64,000 nt of DNA from Sambucus nigra (GCA_949130495.1 OX422221.1:152191741-152255740), one strand, 5' to 3'; numbered from the stretch's first letter, positions 10,607 through 20,885 are shown. The notes: generated by a model from the letters alone, not told the origin. Numbers and translations are program-made.

Positions 10607-11470
10607 TTATTTTATGTCTCTCTTTAGAGCTTTGCCTACTTGGGCAATTTTTTTTGGCTCATCCTCATTGAGGATGACGGATTCTACCTCTTTCGCGGCT
10701 TCTCCTTTCTTCACTTTTGTCTCATCCCTGGGGTCGAGGGTATCAATATTGTAAGTTTTTATTGCCTTCTTGTGCGTCTCTCTTTCTTTGGCGGAGTTGA
10801 AGTAGCATTCCCATGCTATTGTCTGGTCTCCATGAACTTCCCGTACCCTATAAGGGGTCGGTAATTTTATCATCTGATTAACCGTGGACAGCACGGCCTC
10901 AAATTCATTGAGGGACACTCGCTCTAGTATAATGTTGTAGGCTGAGGTGACCTGTTCATCCATCATAAAAAGTTGGCCTTCTTGGTGAGCCATCTCGTCC
11001 TCTCATCGCCCATTCTAACATCGGACTTATATACTCCTAGAGGATGAACTTTTTCCCCATGGAATCCAATCAATGGGTGATGGTATAGGATGAGCCTAGC
11101 ACGGCTGAGGCCTAAGGATTTGAAGCACGGCCAAAAACTCACATCTGCAAGACTACCCCCATCTACCAAGATCCTCAGCACCTCACACCCATGTACCCTG
11201 GTAGTGATGACGAGAGGGTCATCATGTACGGCTAAGAGGCATTTGAAGTCCATTCTTGAGAATCCCACAATCAGAGTATTCATATCAACTTTCTTCCTCT
11301 TTTCTGAATTTGCTTCTATAGAGGTTGAATGCACCGCTTTTCTCACTGGCATGGCTTCAGCTACGTGTGCCTTCCTGTCTGCAACCTCTGACCCTCCTAC
11401 TTTTAGTCCCCCTAAGATCATCCCAACACCGAATGAGATCATATTAAGTCTTTTTATATGGCCATGGTCA
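10607..11470 (-). pseudogene. Aspartic protease of element A
   Basis: Retroviral-type protease that matures Gag-Pol. The segment 11442-10963 holds the flap-side motifs, with the active-site box ILVDGGSLADVSFW. The usual D-S/T-G is D-G-G here. PLIGFHGEKVHPLGV follows. After a frameshift at about 10980 the reading continues as TSAYNIILERVSLNEFEAVLS and the charged linker that leads into RT. DGG at this site may be a lineage variant rather than damage. Confidence 0.82.
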
Positions 11471-13302
11471 TCTCTCGATGGGAGGTCAGGCTCATTCTCA
11501 TCATCTGAAGGGTCATACCTTCTGTTTGGAGGATCTTCTTTTCACGTATCACCCCTTTTATTCCTTGGGTCATCCCCCCGTCCCCTCTTGAAGGCACTCT
11601 TGTAAACATATTTCCTTAACTTCCCTTCTTTTAACATTTTTTCAATTTCATCTTTGAGAGCAAAACACTTGTCGATCACATGGCCATGGTCTTGGTGAAA
11701 TTCACACCACAGGTTTTTGTTCCTCTTGTGAGGGGATGCTCTCAACTTCTCAGGCCACTTCAAGGACCAATCGCTCTTTATCTTATTCAGAATATGCTCG
11801 CAACTGATCGTCAGAGGGGTGTAATCAGCGAATTTGTCTTCTGCAGATCTCTTCTTCCCCTCTCTATTCTTTTCATGGTACTTACCCCCACTAGCGCCTC
11901 CTTTTTCATTTTTGTATTTTGCGGCCATTGCCTCTTCGGCGTTCATCACCGTTCCCGCTGTTGACATCAACTCATCCATCGTCTTCATAAGTTCTTTAGC
12001 AAGCTTCCATAAAAGCTTCCCTTTCTGGAGTTCTCCAATGAGGGATGTCATGGCTATGCTTTCCTCATAATCTTCGACCTCTAACTTTTATTTGTTAAAT
12101 CTGGCTATATAGTCTCTTAGACTCTCGTTCTTCCCCTGCTTAACATAGAGCAGGTGTCTTGTCTTCTTCTGTGGCCTCACTCCAAAGAAAAAGTTATGGA
12201 TAGACCGGTCTGCTAACCGCTTAAAGCTTTCATTGGAGTTTTTAGGAGGAGACATATACCAGACATGTGAAGCCCTAGTCAGAGTGCCAGAAAAGGCATG
12301 AAACCTCATCTCATCTAAGATAGAGTATATTTCTGCCATTGATTGGTACATCTCAATATGATGGATAGGGTTGGTACTCCCGTCATACCTGGGGGTGACC
12401 ACAGGTGGCTTCAACTTAGATAGCATTGGGAAGTTGAATATCTTCTCCACAAAGGGTGAGCCTATGGAGTATCCTCTCTGAAGAGGGTCCTGACTCTTCA
12501 GGATATCACCAATTTTATCCTCTAGCCTTTGGATCGAGTCGTTCCAGGGCCTCGTAGGGTCGTCTTTGTCGACGTTATCTGCTGCCGCCTCTTTGAGGTG
12601 AATAGAGGGTTCTACTGTGGCAGGTCTGTGTCAGTTGTTTAATTCTCCCTGACCGTAATCTCTTTCTTGGGGTTAGCCCTCTTGGAGGTCGGCTATCTGC
12701 TACCTCCCTTCTGGACCTTACAATACTTCTAGATCGGGACAATTTTCCCCGCAGGTCATTTACTGGGCCCAGCCTCTCAAAGGCCGACCCCTTCTCAGAC
12801 GATCGAAAGTAGTGCCTCTTGGGCGATCATCGGGATTTTTCCTTCCACACTTCCCTCTACTTTCTTGGATAGGTCGTACGGTATTATTGGAGACCTCATA
12901 TGGCTCCCAACACTATATGGGGGCCTCTTCCCCTTCCAAATCATCATATCTGTCTTATGGGCAAGGGTTTTCTTGCCTCCTCAGGCATAGACGCTGGGGG
13001 TCAGCAATATCCCTCTGCCGTTGTGGAGATGGCAAGTCTTTACGCGGTGCCTGGGGTGGTCCCCTAGCCTCATGCTGCCCTTGGGCTGCCGTCGGAGTAA
13101 TCATCTCCGGTGAAACCCCTGGTGGTCTTAGTATATTTTGGCTAAGAGTTGTAAATTGCTCGTGCATAATTCGTTGGCTTGCTGATAGAGACTTCAAGGT
13201 GGCTACCACATCGGCCTTCTCAGACTGAGGTAGTGGATGACTGGAACTAGGTCCTACTCCACTATCTGGTGGAGGAAGTGGTGGTGGCATCTCTAGTGCC
13301 AT
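11471..13302 (-). pseudogene. Gag of element A
   Basis: Structural capsid polyprotein. The start is taken at 13302 (MALEMPPPLPPPDSG), a Pro-rich N-terminus. The capsid core at 12450-12088 shows MEKIFNFPMLSKLKPP, YDGSTNPIHHIEMYQ, MRFHAFSGTLTRASHVWY, SFKRLADRSIHNF and LYVKQGKNESLRDYIARFNK, as in the retrotransposon gag family. The C-terminal part at 12051-11542 has YTPLTISCEHILNKIK and a zinc-knuckle-like CEFHQDHGHVIDKC at about 11660-11705. Stops or frameshifts lie near 12080 and 12450-12950. Confidence 0.88.
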
Positions 13303-13461
13303 GTGTTTGAGCTATAGAGCTGAATGATCAACAGACTGATGAGCTTGAGAACCTTAATGGGTTTCTTTCAATGGTGAAACAACTCCGCAAAGGGGGAGAA
13401 CTGGTTCACCACCAGAGTATCAGATGAGGTTAAGCTATATCAAGGAAGATATATCTTCTCG

Positions 13462-13480
13462 TTCCCACAGACGGTGCCAA
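13462..13480 (-). other. Primer-binding site of element A
   Basis: On the minus strand, just inside the 5' LTR end (AGCATCA, then a four-base spacer), the sequence reads TTGGCACCGTCTGTGGGAA. This is the class of primer site common in Tat-type elements and is unlike the TGGTATCAGAGC site of tRNA-iMet-primed elements. I cannot identify the tRNA with certainty. Confidence 0.8.
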
Positions 13481-13790
13481 ACTAATGATGCTAAGATTCA
13501 GCACCACCAGATAAGAGGTGGAGATCTCAAACAATGATAACAATGGCAGCCATAGAGATATATATGCATAAGTATATAGAAGGGGATGAGTATAAGAGTA
13601 ATGAAGATAATGATGTATAGTGGTTCAGCCAATCTGGCCTACATCCACTATGAGTGTGTGATCCACTAAATATGGGCGCTAATGGCCTTGGATACAATGC
13701 ACATAATTTCACTCTCTCTCTACTGTGTGTACAAGAAGAGTTTTAACTAGGGTTGCAATTCTCGATCCCTTTACAAGGTTGAAGATGACC

Positions 13791-13803
13791 ATTATATATA
13801 GGG
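13791..13803 (-). promoter_or_regulatory. Putative TATA box of element A
   Basis: On the minus strand this reads CCCTATATATAAT. It is conserved as CCCTATATACTG in the 3' LTR at 688-700. Its place in the LTR fits the U3/R border, so transcription of A would start a little to the left of it. Confidence 0.5.
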
Positions 13804-14110
13804 CTTGGGGGGTGTAGTGTGCCCCCCAAGCATGCATGGTGCATGTGAATGATGATCTAGCCAATCCCCTACTGACACCTGGATGTGCCACTTGCAATTA
13901 ATGATGACATAATATTCCATCACGGAGGGGATGATATTGTTATAACAGTTTAGTCCACGTGCTATATGAGTCCCATGAGCACTATTCCGCGAGTCTCCCA
14001 AGTCATGCGCTGTGATGATGTCACCCTCGGCCTAGTATGCCAAGCCGAGGATAAAGTTGGTGCTGGCATCAGGCCCGGCTGGATGGGAGCCTCATATTGT
14101 CGTCCCCTCA

Positions 14111-14355
14111 TAGGGTCGTCCGGCTTATGATGAGCGGTTGGCCCCTTGAAGGGTCTTCTGGTCCATGATGGGGGTCGTCCCCTTGAAGGGTCATCTGGGC
14201 CATGATGAGTGGTCGGCCCCTACCGAGGGTCATTTGGGCCTTGATGAGGGGTCGACCCCTTGAAGGGTCATCTGGTCCATGATGGGGGGTCATCCACTGG
14301 AAGGGTCGTCTGGGCTATGATGAGGGGTCGGCCCCTTGAAGGGTCGTCTGATCTT
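14111..14355. repeat. About 40-bp tandem repeat inside the A 5' LTR
   Basis: About six units with alternating GGGTCGTC, CATGATGAGGGGTCG and CCCCTTGAAGGGTC words, including the palindrome AGGGGTCGACCCCT. One unit more than the 3' LTR array at 1011-1215, which accounts for most of the 42-bp LTR length difference. Confidence 0.8.
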
Positions 14356-14483
14356 GGCTTAGGGATCATCTTGGACGAGCCTTCCTGTAATGGTACTATG
14401 GCCATTGGACTCGTCCTGGGCCTGAGCCCTTATTTGGGTGGAGGACACCCTCAGCCTGGCTGAGGGTATGTATGGGTATATCT

Positions 14484-15395
14484 GGGATGTATCGTAAAAC
14501 ATGACCCGTGAGCCTATATTATAACGACTCGTCTCAACTCCTCATCCTCTGGAACTACTAACTACCCTAAAATCTCAAGTTGGCTTCTGAGCCAATCGAA
14601 TAGTGCTCTGCCCCATCGATTAATAACTTCCTAACCCCCTCCTAGAAATTATGGTCACCTCATTGTGCCTTTACGACCCGAATAATGATCTTAGGTGTGA
14701 TAGTGAAAACCTCCATAAAAGCACGTGTCAACTCATCGTCAGTACGAAGCGATTTACACTTCGCCTTCCACTGTGCCACTAACTCCACTACCAGCTTATG
14801 TCTCAAATCATCCACCACTACATTTGCCTTCCCGGAGTGGTACTGAATATCGAACTAGTAATCTTTTACAAATTCTAGCCATGTTCGTTGTCTCATGTTC
14901 AACTCTCTCTACGTCAACAAGTATTGTAGGGTCTTTTAATCTATAAATAGATGAATTTCTCCCCCTAGGAGATAATGTCTCCATATACATAAAGCAGATA
15001 CCACTGCATCTAGCTCTAAGTCGTGGGTGGGGTAATGTCTATAATGAGGATTTAGCTTCTTGGAAGAATAAGCTATCGGTTTCTCCTCCTGCATTAACAC
15101 CCTACCAAGTCCCCATTAGGATGCATCTGTGAAGACCTTGTAGTCTATCCCTGCACAAGGAAATACAAATAGCGGAGCTGTAGTCAATCGAGACTTCATA
15201 TCATCAAAGGCCTACTCACTGCATCATCCCATATAAATGGAACATCCTTCCTAGTTAAGTTCGTTAGGGGCCCGACTATCTTCAAGAACCCCTGAATGAA
15301 CCGAAGATAATATTAGACCAATCCTTGTCCCCACTCCATCACTATCGAAACCTTACTTGGATACATCGATATCCCCCTCTCAGATGCAATGTGTC
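14484..15395 (-). pseudogene. RNase H and linker of outer gypsy element T
   Basis: Minus-strand reading gives GRVLMQEEKPIAYSSKKLN at about 15050-15110 and HYPTHDLELDAVVSAL near 15000. It continues with RQRTWLEFVKDY and IQYHSGKANVV around 14810-14910, the usual RNase H signature of chromovirus-type gypsy elements. It then gives the integrase-leading linker (VPEDEELRRVV near 14560), ending at IHP where element A is inserted. Stops are present. It continues into the integrase at 1-384 and into the RT to the right. Confidence 0.82.
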
Positions 15396-15924
15396 CTAAG
15401 AACTAAACCTCTCACAACTAAAAACCACATTTTTCGAACTTATCATAAACTTATGGTCCCGTAACATATGCAAGACTACTTGCAAATGATGCGTGTGTTC
15501 CTCTGCAGTTCGAGAATAAATTAGTATGTCATCTATGAACACGATAACGAACTGGTTCAGAAAATCACAAAATACCCTATTCATTAGGTCCATTAACATA
15601 TCCATCTTGTTAATCATCCCAAAAGGCAGAACCAAAAACTTATACGACCCATATCTCGTCAAGAATGATGTCTTTAGGACATCCATATCACTCACACTCA
15701 ACTGATTATAACCCACTCTCAAATCAATCTTAGAACAATATGCAACACCCCTGAGCTAGTCTAATAAGTCATCAATACGAGGAAATGGATACTTGTTTCG
15801 TATGGTGACCTTGTTCAAATATCGGTAATCAATACAGAGTCCAAAGACCCATCTTTCTTCTTAACGAACAGAATTGGAGTACCGCAAGATGAAATACTCC
15901 TCTGAACAAACCACTAATCCAGTA
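15396..15924 (-). pseudogene. Reverse transcriptase of outer gypsy element T (main part)
   Basis: The 108-codon stretch 15722-15396 reads RVGYNQLSVSDMDVLKTSF, TRYGSYKFLVLPFGM and the catalytic box FVIVFIDDILIYSR (Asp64-Asp65), followed by a TAEEHTHHL box. To the right come [16 protein letters not shown] (15840-15890) and QRSISS, ending at the CACTA insertion. The remaining N-terminal part resumes at 19812. The sequence FIDD and the VLKTSF and TRYG boxes fit the Tekay/Del chromovirus type. Confidence 0.87.
15922..15924. repeat. Target-site duplication GTA (left)
   Basis: GTA lies directly before CACTACACC and is repeated at 19809-19811 after the other end. Three-base duplications are the rule for CACTA transposons. 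Confidence 0.85.
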
Positions 15925-15936
15925 CACTACACCAAA
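15925..15936 (+). repeat. CACTA terminal inverted repeat, left
   Basis: CACTACACCAAA, matched exactly by the inverted copy at 19797-19808. Similarity fades beyond 12 bases. Confidence 0.93.
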
Positions 15937-15944
15937 TCTACCGA

Positions 15945-16240
15945 ATTATCACGATCATTGACCTTGACAAGTTGTACTTGTCAAGGTGAATGGCCGTGAC
16001 AATTCTGGGGGTGATAAATATTTTTGTCATGGACTTATCACGTTCAATGATCGTGACAAGTTCGTTAGAATTGTCATGGTTTTGTCACGGCCCTTGACTG
16101 TGATAAGCTTTGTCACGGTTAAGGACCGTGACAAAACCATGACAGTGTTTAAAAAAATTGTCACGGTTAATAACCGTGATAAGTCCGTGATAACTTCCTT
16201 TGTCAAGGACTTGTCATGGTCAATGACCATGACAATTCTG
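15945..16240. repeat. Left subterminal palindromic repeats of the CACTA element
   Basis: At least eight copies, in both orientations, of a word close to TGTCACGGTCAATGACCGTGACA, each nearly its own reverse complement. Clear pairs are TCACGGTTAAGGACCGTGAC (about 16115) and TCATGGTCAATGACCATGAC (about 16213). In En/Spm elements, subterminal repeats bind the element-encoded DNA-binding protein. That role is inferred here. Confidence 0.85.
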
Positions 16241-16951
16241 TGCAGAATTAAAAAAAATCTGCTGGGCAATATGGCCACTACCACTGCCCAGCAATAGATA
16301 TGTACCTATTATATCAACGTTGTACATGCTCAAACATTATATATCCAGATAAAATAGAGATAGTGCAAATATACATTCAAAATAGAAACAATCTCTCACC
16401 TGTTCAAAACTTTGGCATTCTCCACAAAGTACCTCAACTCTTCAACTCCATTGTTCGACCCCAATCCCGTAATTTTGATTGTCTTTAGGTGTGATATCAA
16501 ACAATAAGGTACATACCATTCCAACCACGATGTCCTGATTTGTTTACAAAAAAATGAAAAACCCTAATATAAGAAGAAACAACATCACCATCAATGATCT
16601 CAAATCTACAAACTATTTAGCCGGAAGTGATGTTATGAACCCTTGACGTACCTCAACGATAAGAACCTCTAGAAGAGGACAACTTTTGAGAAAATCCATC
16701 ACCAGTTTCCAGTTCCACTTCCACTATAAGAATCAACCACTGCAAGACACTGCACAAGATTGTAGTGCCACCCAACAAGCAAATATTCATAAAAATCGAA
16801 ATCGAAATCGAAAGAGAAATTTAAATTTAAATATTCATATAAATATAAATATAAATACATTACCTGTAGTGCCACCCAAACAGCTAACTTGAGCTCATAT
16901 GGCACCTCCTTCTAACTAATGTACCACGGGCAATCGTGTCAAATATAATTC
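16241..16951. other. Non-coding CACTA interior, left part
   Basis: I see no domain. Around 16795-16860 there are short AAATCG and AAATAT(A) tandem runs. The rest is AT-rich unique-looking sequence. Confidence 0.5.
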
Positions 16952-17224
16952 CCTTCATATCTGAACACTAAGAAATGCAATAATACTATGGAGTTATGCT
17001 ATGGAAATTCCTTCCAACCGTTGTGTGGCCAAACATCACTAGTTGAAGTTGTCAATTCGACTTTCCATATTTTCCCATGTTTTGCTAGAGGTTCCAAGTG
17101 GTGGGGTATGAAAAGTGTAATTGACAACTTCAGCTGGTGATGCTTGGCTACACAACGGTTGGAAGGAATTTGCAGAGCATCACTCCATAGGATTATGGCA
17201 TTTCTTAGTGTTCGAATATAAAGG
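16952..17224. repeat. Long foldback (inverted repeat) inside the CACTA element
   Basis: Arms of about 119 bp (16952-17070 and 17105-17224) are inverted copies of each other with roughly nine in ten bases pairing by eye, around a loop of about 35 bases. Shared blocks include CTTCCAACCGTTGTGT against ACACAACGGTTGGAAG and GAAGTTGTCAATT against AATTGACAACTTC. A transcript would form one long imperfect hairpin of the size of a young plant microRNA precursor. Confidence 0.85.
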
Positions 17225-17502
17225 ATAGACAAAGAGATTCATTCTCCTCTCCACAAGTAGGACACCCCAAATAACTATGTACTAATCACCTATTAAAGGT
17301 AAGAAGCGTATATTCATGGATTAGTATACACAAAACTTTAATTTCAAATTCAAATTCAAATTCAATTTATAATAGAAAATTCCTCCAAAAGTAACAACTT
17401 TAAGACACTAAGAATATTATATAGAAATTATGCACTCCCAAATTGTCCAAACGCATTGGAATATTTTGGTACAAATTGGAATATTTATTACAAATTGTAA
17501 AA
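17225..17502. other. AT-rich CACTA interior
   Basis: No gene or domain seen. A short AATTCA run is present at about 17340-17365. Confidence 0.4.
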
Positions 17503-18063
17503 TTATTTAAAATTCGGGTTATCATAAAAACTGGATTGATATTCGGTAGGAGCAGCCAAGTCATCCATACTACTATTTAGACGTTTTGGTGCGTGTTGGA
17601 CAATTGACCACGGCTCGTTGTTGATATACTCCGAGTAAAACACTTGGTTAACCTTTTGAAATTCACAAACAAATGGCTCATCGCTCAAGTGGTCATTGCT
17701 CTTCAACTTGGACCAGTCAACCATGATCAAATTGGTGACATGATCAATTTTACAAGCCTTTTTATCCTCAAATCTTACAAAGTCACAGTAAAATACAACC
17801 TCTTTGAAGCTTATATAATCCAATTCAAATATATTTCGGATTACACCATAGTAAGTCATTTCAGCTTCAATGAGGTTTTTATCTTTTGCGCTTGCTCGAA
17901 AGAAAGTAAGATCCTTGTATGAAATGCCTGAGTTCTATACATTTCTACTTTCCTCATACACTTTAGCACCGAAAATGTAACCATTCAATCGATACTTTTT
18001 GCACTCTTGTGCCACGAACAAGGGTCCAGTGGCTAGACGAGCAATCCTTGATGTCGCATCACC
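17503..18063 (-). pseudogene. DUF4216-type domain of the CACTA transposase locus
   Basis: The minus-strand reading has an upstream part (18063-17925) with GPLFVAQECKKYRLNGYIF and NSGISY after a stop. It continues into the open 118-codon stretch YYGVIRNIFELDYISF, FYCDFVRFEDKK, LIMVDWSKL and DHLSDEPFVCEFQKVNQVFY. The last part (YYG...ELDY...V.F.CDW, then DEPFI...QVFYV) is the known DUF4216 pattern found with TNP2-type transposases. Its role in transposition is not established. One or two breaks are present, and the intervening DUF4218 region expected in full-length relatives is not seen. Confidence 0.8.
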
Positions 18064-18096
18064 CGTCTTTAAGAGCTGAGAATATAGATAAATTAA

Positions 18097-18600
18097 TTAT
18101 ATTAGTTGTAAATCATGCCAATCGTGGGACTTACACTTATGTAAATCATGAGTAGCATAATTCACAATCCTTTGCAAGTTGGACGGAGGGGCCTTCAAAT
18201 TATATATTGTGTCTAAAAGCACCTTCCTTCCCCCACTCGTCAAAGTAAACGCACCAGGGGGAATTATTGTCCTTCCCCTACTATCTTCTTTCAACCATAG
18301 TTCTGGCTTAAGTTTCAACGGTTTAAGGTCTTTTCGTGCATTTTCTCCATCCTTCGAATGACTCCCCCTAAGGAAAGTGCCCACAATATGTTTAGCGAAG
18401 TTCTTATCTGCATGCATCACATCCAATACATGGTGCACAGGGTTATTCTTCCAATAAGGCAAGTCAAATAAAATTGACCTCCTAGACCATGTCTTTCTTG
18501 TATTAGTTTCATTCCCAGTTGGGGTCTTCTTATGCTTGACATTCTTAAATTTGGGATTCTTACCTGGCATATTAGGGCCACATTCAGAATATTTACTTTC
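18097..18600 (-). pseudogene. TNP2-type transposase fragment (Transposase_21)
   Basis: The open 157-codon stretch shows RRSILFDLPYWKNNPVHHVL followed by DVMHADKNFAKHIVGTFL. It then has KDLKPLKLKPELWL and the HKCKSHDWHDLQLI end. These are the conserved boxes of the CACTA transposase (SIFF.LPYW, LDVMH.EKN, LKSHD.H.L.Q). Only this middle part survives. N-terminal and C-terminal catalytic regions are absent, so it cannot be an active transposase. The gene direction makes the right end (19808) the 5' end of the element. Confidence 0.88.
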
Positions 18601-18735
18601 AATTCAGAAGATTCTTACAGGGGTAATGACTCTCGAACGGGTCTAATGACTATTGAATGCATACGCATAAGAACTAGAAGGCTAGTATCTGTGTGCACTA
18701 TATGTAATTTCAAGTATGTTTCATTTAAATATCAT

Positions 18736-18819
18736 ACTATATATATATATATATATATATATTGTTCGAGATAAAAAGTAATTTTCAAAAAAAGTTGAAA
18801 AATCCCCCCCCCCCCCCCC
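18736..18819. repeat. (TA)n and C16 tracts
   Basis: A TA dinucleotide run at 18736-18762 and an uninterrupted 16-base C run at 18804-18819, inside the CACTA element upstream of TNP2. Confidence 0.9.
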
Positions 18820-19099
18820 ATATGGACAATAATGCAGTGGTCATGCCACTTTTAAAATTAACCAACCCAACATCGATCCACTATAATCCAACAACAATGT
18901 CAACAACAAATGTGTATCCCGTACTCCTTCTAATTCATCTACTCAATTAATTATTTTCATCAATTAAACTAACAATTAAAGTATACAATTATTAATTTAG
19001 TAATTTAAAATGAGGGGCAATACTACTTTCATAATTAATCATATATTAATTTACTAATTTACAATGAGGGCCAATCAATCAATTCATTTACAAGGGACA

Positions 19100-19446
19100 T
19101 TACGCACAAACACGCACGCTACACACACATATACACACACGCGCACATACACACACACACACGCAGCCCCCCCCCCCCACCTATCCCTGCCCCCTCCTCC
19201 CCACCCTTCCCCACCCCCTCCCCACCCACCACCCACCACACACACGCCCACGCACATGCACACACACCACACACACACACAAACAGCCCCCACCCTACCC
19301 CCACCCACCACAATTGCTCAAACACACATACACACACACACACATGCAGAGACCCCCCACGCTGCCCCCTACCCCCATCCAGCCCCACCCCCCTCCCCAC
19401 CCCCCACCCACTACACACGCACACACACACACATACACACACACAT

Positions 19447-19492
<46 letters not shown>

Positions 19493-19510
19493 CTAAATGG
19501 AAGCGAGAGA

Positions 19511-19541
<31 letters not shown>

Positions 19542-19545
19542 GGAA
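19100..19545. repeat. (CA)n / C-rich / (GA)n low-complexity block
   Basis: A strand-asymmetric block: CA and CACA runs broken by C-rich stretches at about 19166-19240, 19285-19310 and 19350-19410, a long pure CA run at about 19455-19487, then GA-rich sequence at 19502-19545. Predicted reading frames of up to 187 codons through it are composition artefacts. It lies between TNP2 and the right terminus of the CACTA element. Confidence 0.9.
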
Positions 19546-19619
19546 AGTAACCTGAAAGTAGAGCGAGAGAGAAAGAAGGAGGGAAGGACGGCGGGGGAAA
19601 AAAGAATGGGAAAGGATTT

Positions 19620-19770
19620 TTTTACTGCGACATTTGTTACGGTCATTGATCGTGACAATTCCGTGACAAATAGAATTATCACGGACTTGTCACGACCTTT
19701 TCACGGTCATTGACTGTGACAAAGAACGCGTGCTTTTTTTATCACGGTCAATGACCATGACAAGACTAGC
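19620..19770. repeat. Right subterminal palindromic repeats of the CACTA element
   Basis: Copies of the same palindromic word as at the left end, for example TACGGTCATTGATCGTGACA (about 19635) and TCACGGTCAATGACCATGAC (about 19743). Their presence at both ends supports the element boundaries. Confidence 0.85.
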
Positions 19771-19796
19771 CGCTAGAAGGGTGCCAATTTACCCAT

Positions 19797-19808
19797 TTTG
19801 GTGTAGTG
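19797..19808 (-). repeat. CACTA terminal inverted repeat, right
   Basis: TTTGGTGTAGTG, the exact reverse complement of the left end, followed by the GTA duplication at 19809-19811. Confidence 0.93.
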
Positions 19809-20440
19809 GTAATTGCTGAATCTGGTCCCGAAGTTCCCTCATATCTAGATGAGTTATCCAATATGGTGTACGGGAGATAGGTCTCATATCCATAATTAAA
19901 TCAATCATAAAGTTTATCTCCCTGCTAGGTGGAAACCCTCAGATCTCCTCAAATACATCAGTAAACTCACTAATTATCGGGTTGGAATCTAACAAAACAA
20001 TGATCTTCGAGGAAGTATCTTACTTAATATAATAGAAATGCATGCTCGACCCACCCTCGGGGTGCGGCATTGTAACTAAGTACATCTATTTCCCCGGAAT
20101 GACAAAGCCGATGGAACTAACGTAATAATAAACATAATATCTATATGTAGCTAGTCAATCCTTCCCAAAGATGATTTCGTACTCATATATATCTAGAACC
20201 AAAAAAATTTCCACAAACATAAGTCACCCAATCTCAATCTATATTCCTATGTATACAGAATGTTTGGGTTCCCCTCTACCCACTGGTGAATCAACATGAA
20301 GTACTATATCAGATGCAAAGTCTATCATCCATGTTTTGCGTGCAAAGATAGTATTAATGAATGAATGTGATGAACCAATGTCAAATAAAATATGGACCAC
20401 ATGCCCATAGATAGGAAATATACCCTCGACTGCCTAATAG
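19809..20440 (-). pseudogene. Protease and RT start of outer gypsy element T
   Basis: Reading leftward from 20420: GHVVHILFDIGSSHSFIN, the aspartic protease box with D-I-G where D-T/S-G is expected. Then come YEIIFGKDWLA (about 20170) and NPIISEFTDVFEE (about 19980). Then come PPSREINFMIDLI and PISRTPYWI, the conserved lead-in to the reverse transcriptase, ending at QQL where the CACTA element is inserted. Stops are scattered through it. It belongs to the same protein as 15396-15924. Confidence 0.83.
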
Positions 20441-20885
20441 TACACCCTCATATACTACAACTATGGTTGTTTCCCCAAAGGTGTGGCAGAAGAAGCTAGT
20501 GGAGTTGGTGCTTGAATCCCTGAGGCTAGCACCTATTGACACTACCCATGTAATGTCAAATATCCACATTATCCGAACTTCTCCTGTTTTCCACTATTAC
20601 CCCAGGACACATATTTGATGTATGACCCCTCCTTCAACAACTGTAGAAATTCCAGTGAAATAGGCATCTATTTGGTTTTTGGCCCAATTAGCCTCTACCC
20701 TACTACCTTTGGCCCTGGTGGCCCCTTTGTTGCTAGCCCTAGCCCTGTTGGCCCAGCTTGTTGCAATCATCGGAACCTCTGAACCTCTTTTGCTGATCAT
20801 TAGATTGTGTCCCCCTAATTTTCTAGGTCCCCAGACTGCTACTCCCATTCATCTTACCCTAGGTCATACTTCGAGTACCGATCTA
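20441..20885 (-). pseudogene. Gag C-terminus of outer gypsy element T
   Basis: A heavily frameshifted reading with Gln/Gly-rich stretches (QQKRFRGSDDCN near 20780, then QQRGHQGQR), a degenerate zinc-knuckle-like CGYLTLHG near 20550 and an Ala/Pro/Thr-rich tail. This matches the usual order of chromovirus gag just before protease. Motifs are weak, so this assignment rests mainly on position. It breaks off near 20885, where the LTR-like sequence of element E starts. Confidence 0.55.

Larger units (their letters stand above)
385..14483 (-). mobile_element. Element A: full-length Tat-type Ty3/gypsy retrotransposon
   Basis: A complete nested LTR retrotransposon whose coding strand is minus. From right to left it has a 5' LTR, primer-binding site, gag, protease, RT, RNase H, a second RNase H, integrase, a tandem array, an antisense gene on the plus strand, a purine tract and a 3' LTR. 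The second RNase H and the antisense gene beyond pol are known traits of the plant Tat lineage. The two LTRs differ at roughly one base in fifteen over the 320 bp I compared, so the insertion is not recent. No clean 5-bp target duplication is visible (GTTGA before the left LTR, GGGAT after the right one). Domains are broken by scattered stops and frameshifts. Confidence 0.9.
13486..14483 (-). repeat. 5' LTR of element A
   Basis: This 998-bp repeat is the promoter-bearing LTR in element orientation. It ends TGATGCTAAG at the inner edge. Its outer last base is T where the other copy has the canonical A (TATATCT against TATATCA). It carries one more unit of the internal repeat than the 3' LTR. 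Confidence 0.9.
15925..19808 (-). mobile_element. CACTA (En/Spm-type) DNA transposon
   Basis: A 3,884-bp element bounded by perfect 12-bp inverted ends CACTACACCAAA and by GTA duplications. It carries palindromic subterminal repeats at both ends and remnants of the TNP2 transposase and its DUF4216-type neighbour on the minus strand. It lies inside the T reverse transcriptase. Removing it and one GTA copy rejoins the reading QQL to QRSISS. Autonomous CACTA elements are usually much longer, and the transposase is incomplete, so this is a decayed or deletion derivative that could move only with outside help. Confidence 0.93.

Noticed and set aside
19064..19682. Pro/His/Thr-rich (plus) and Cys/Val-rich (minus) frames of up to 187 codons
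   Set aside because: They are translations of (CA)n and C-rich low-complexity DNA.
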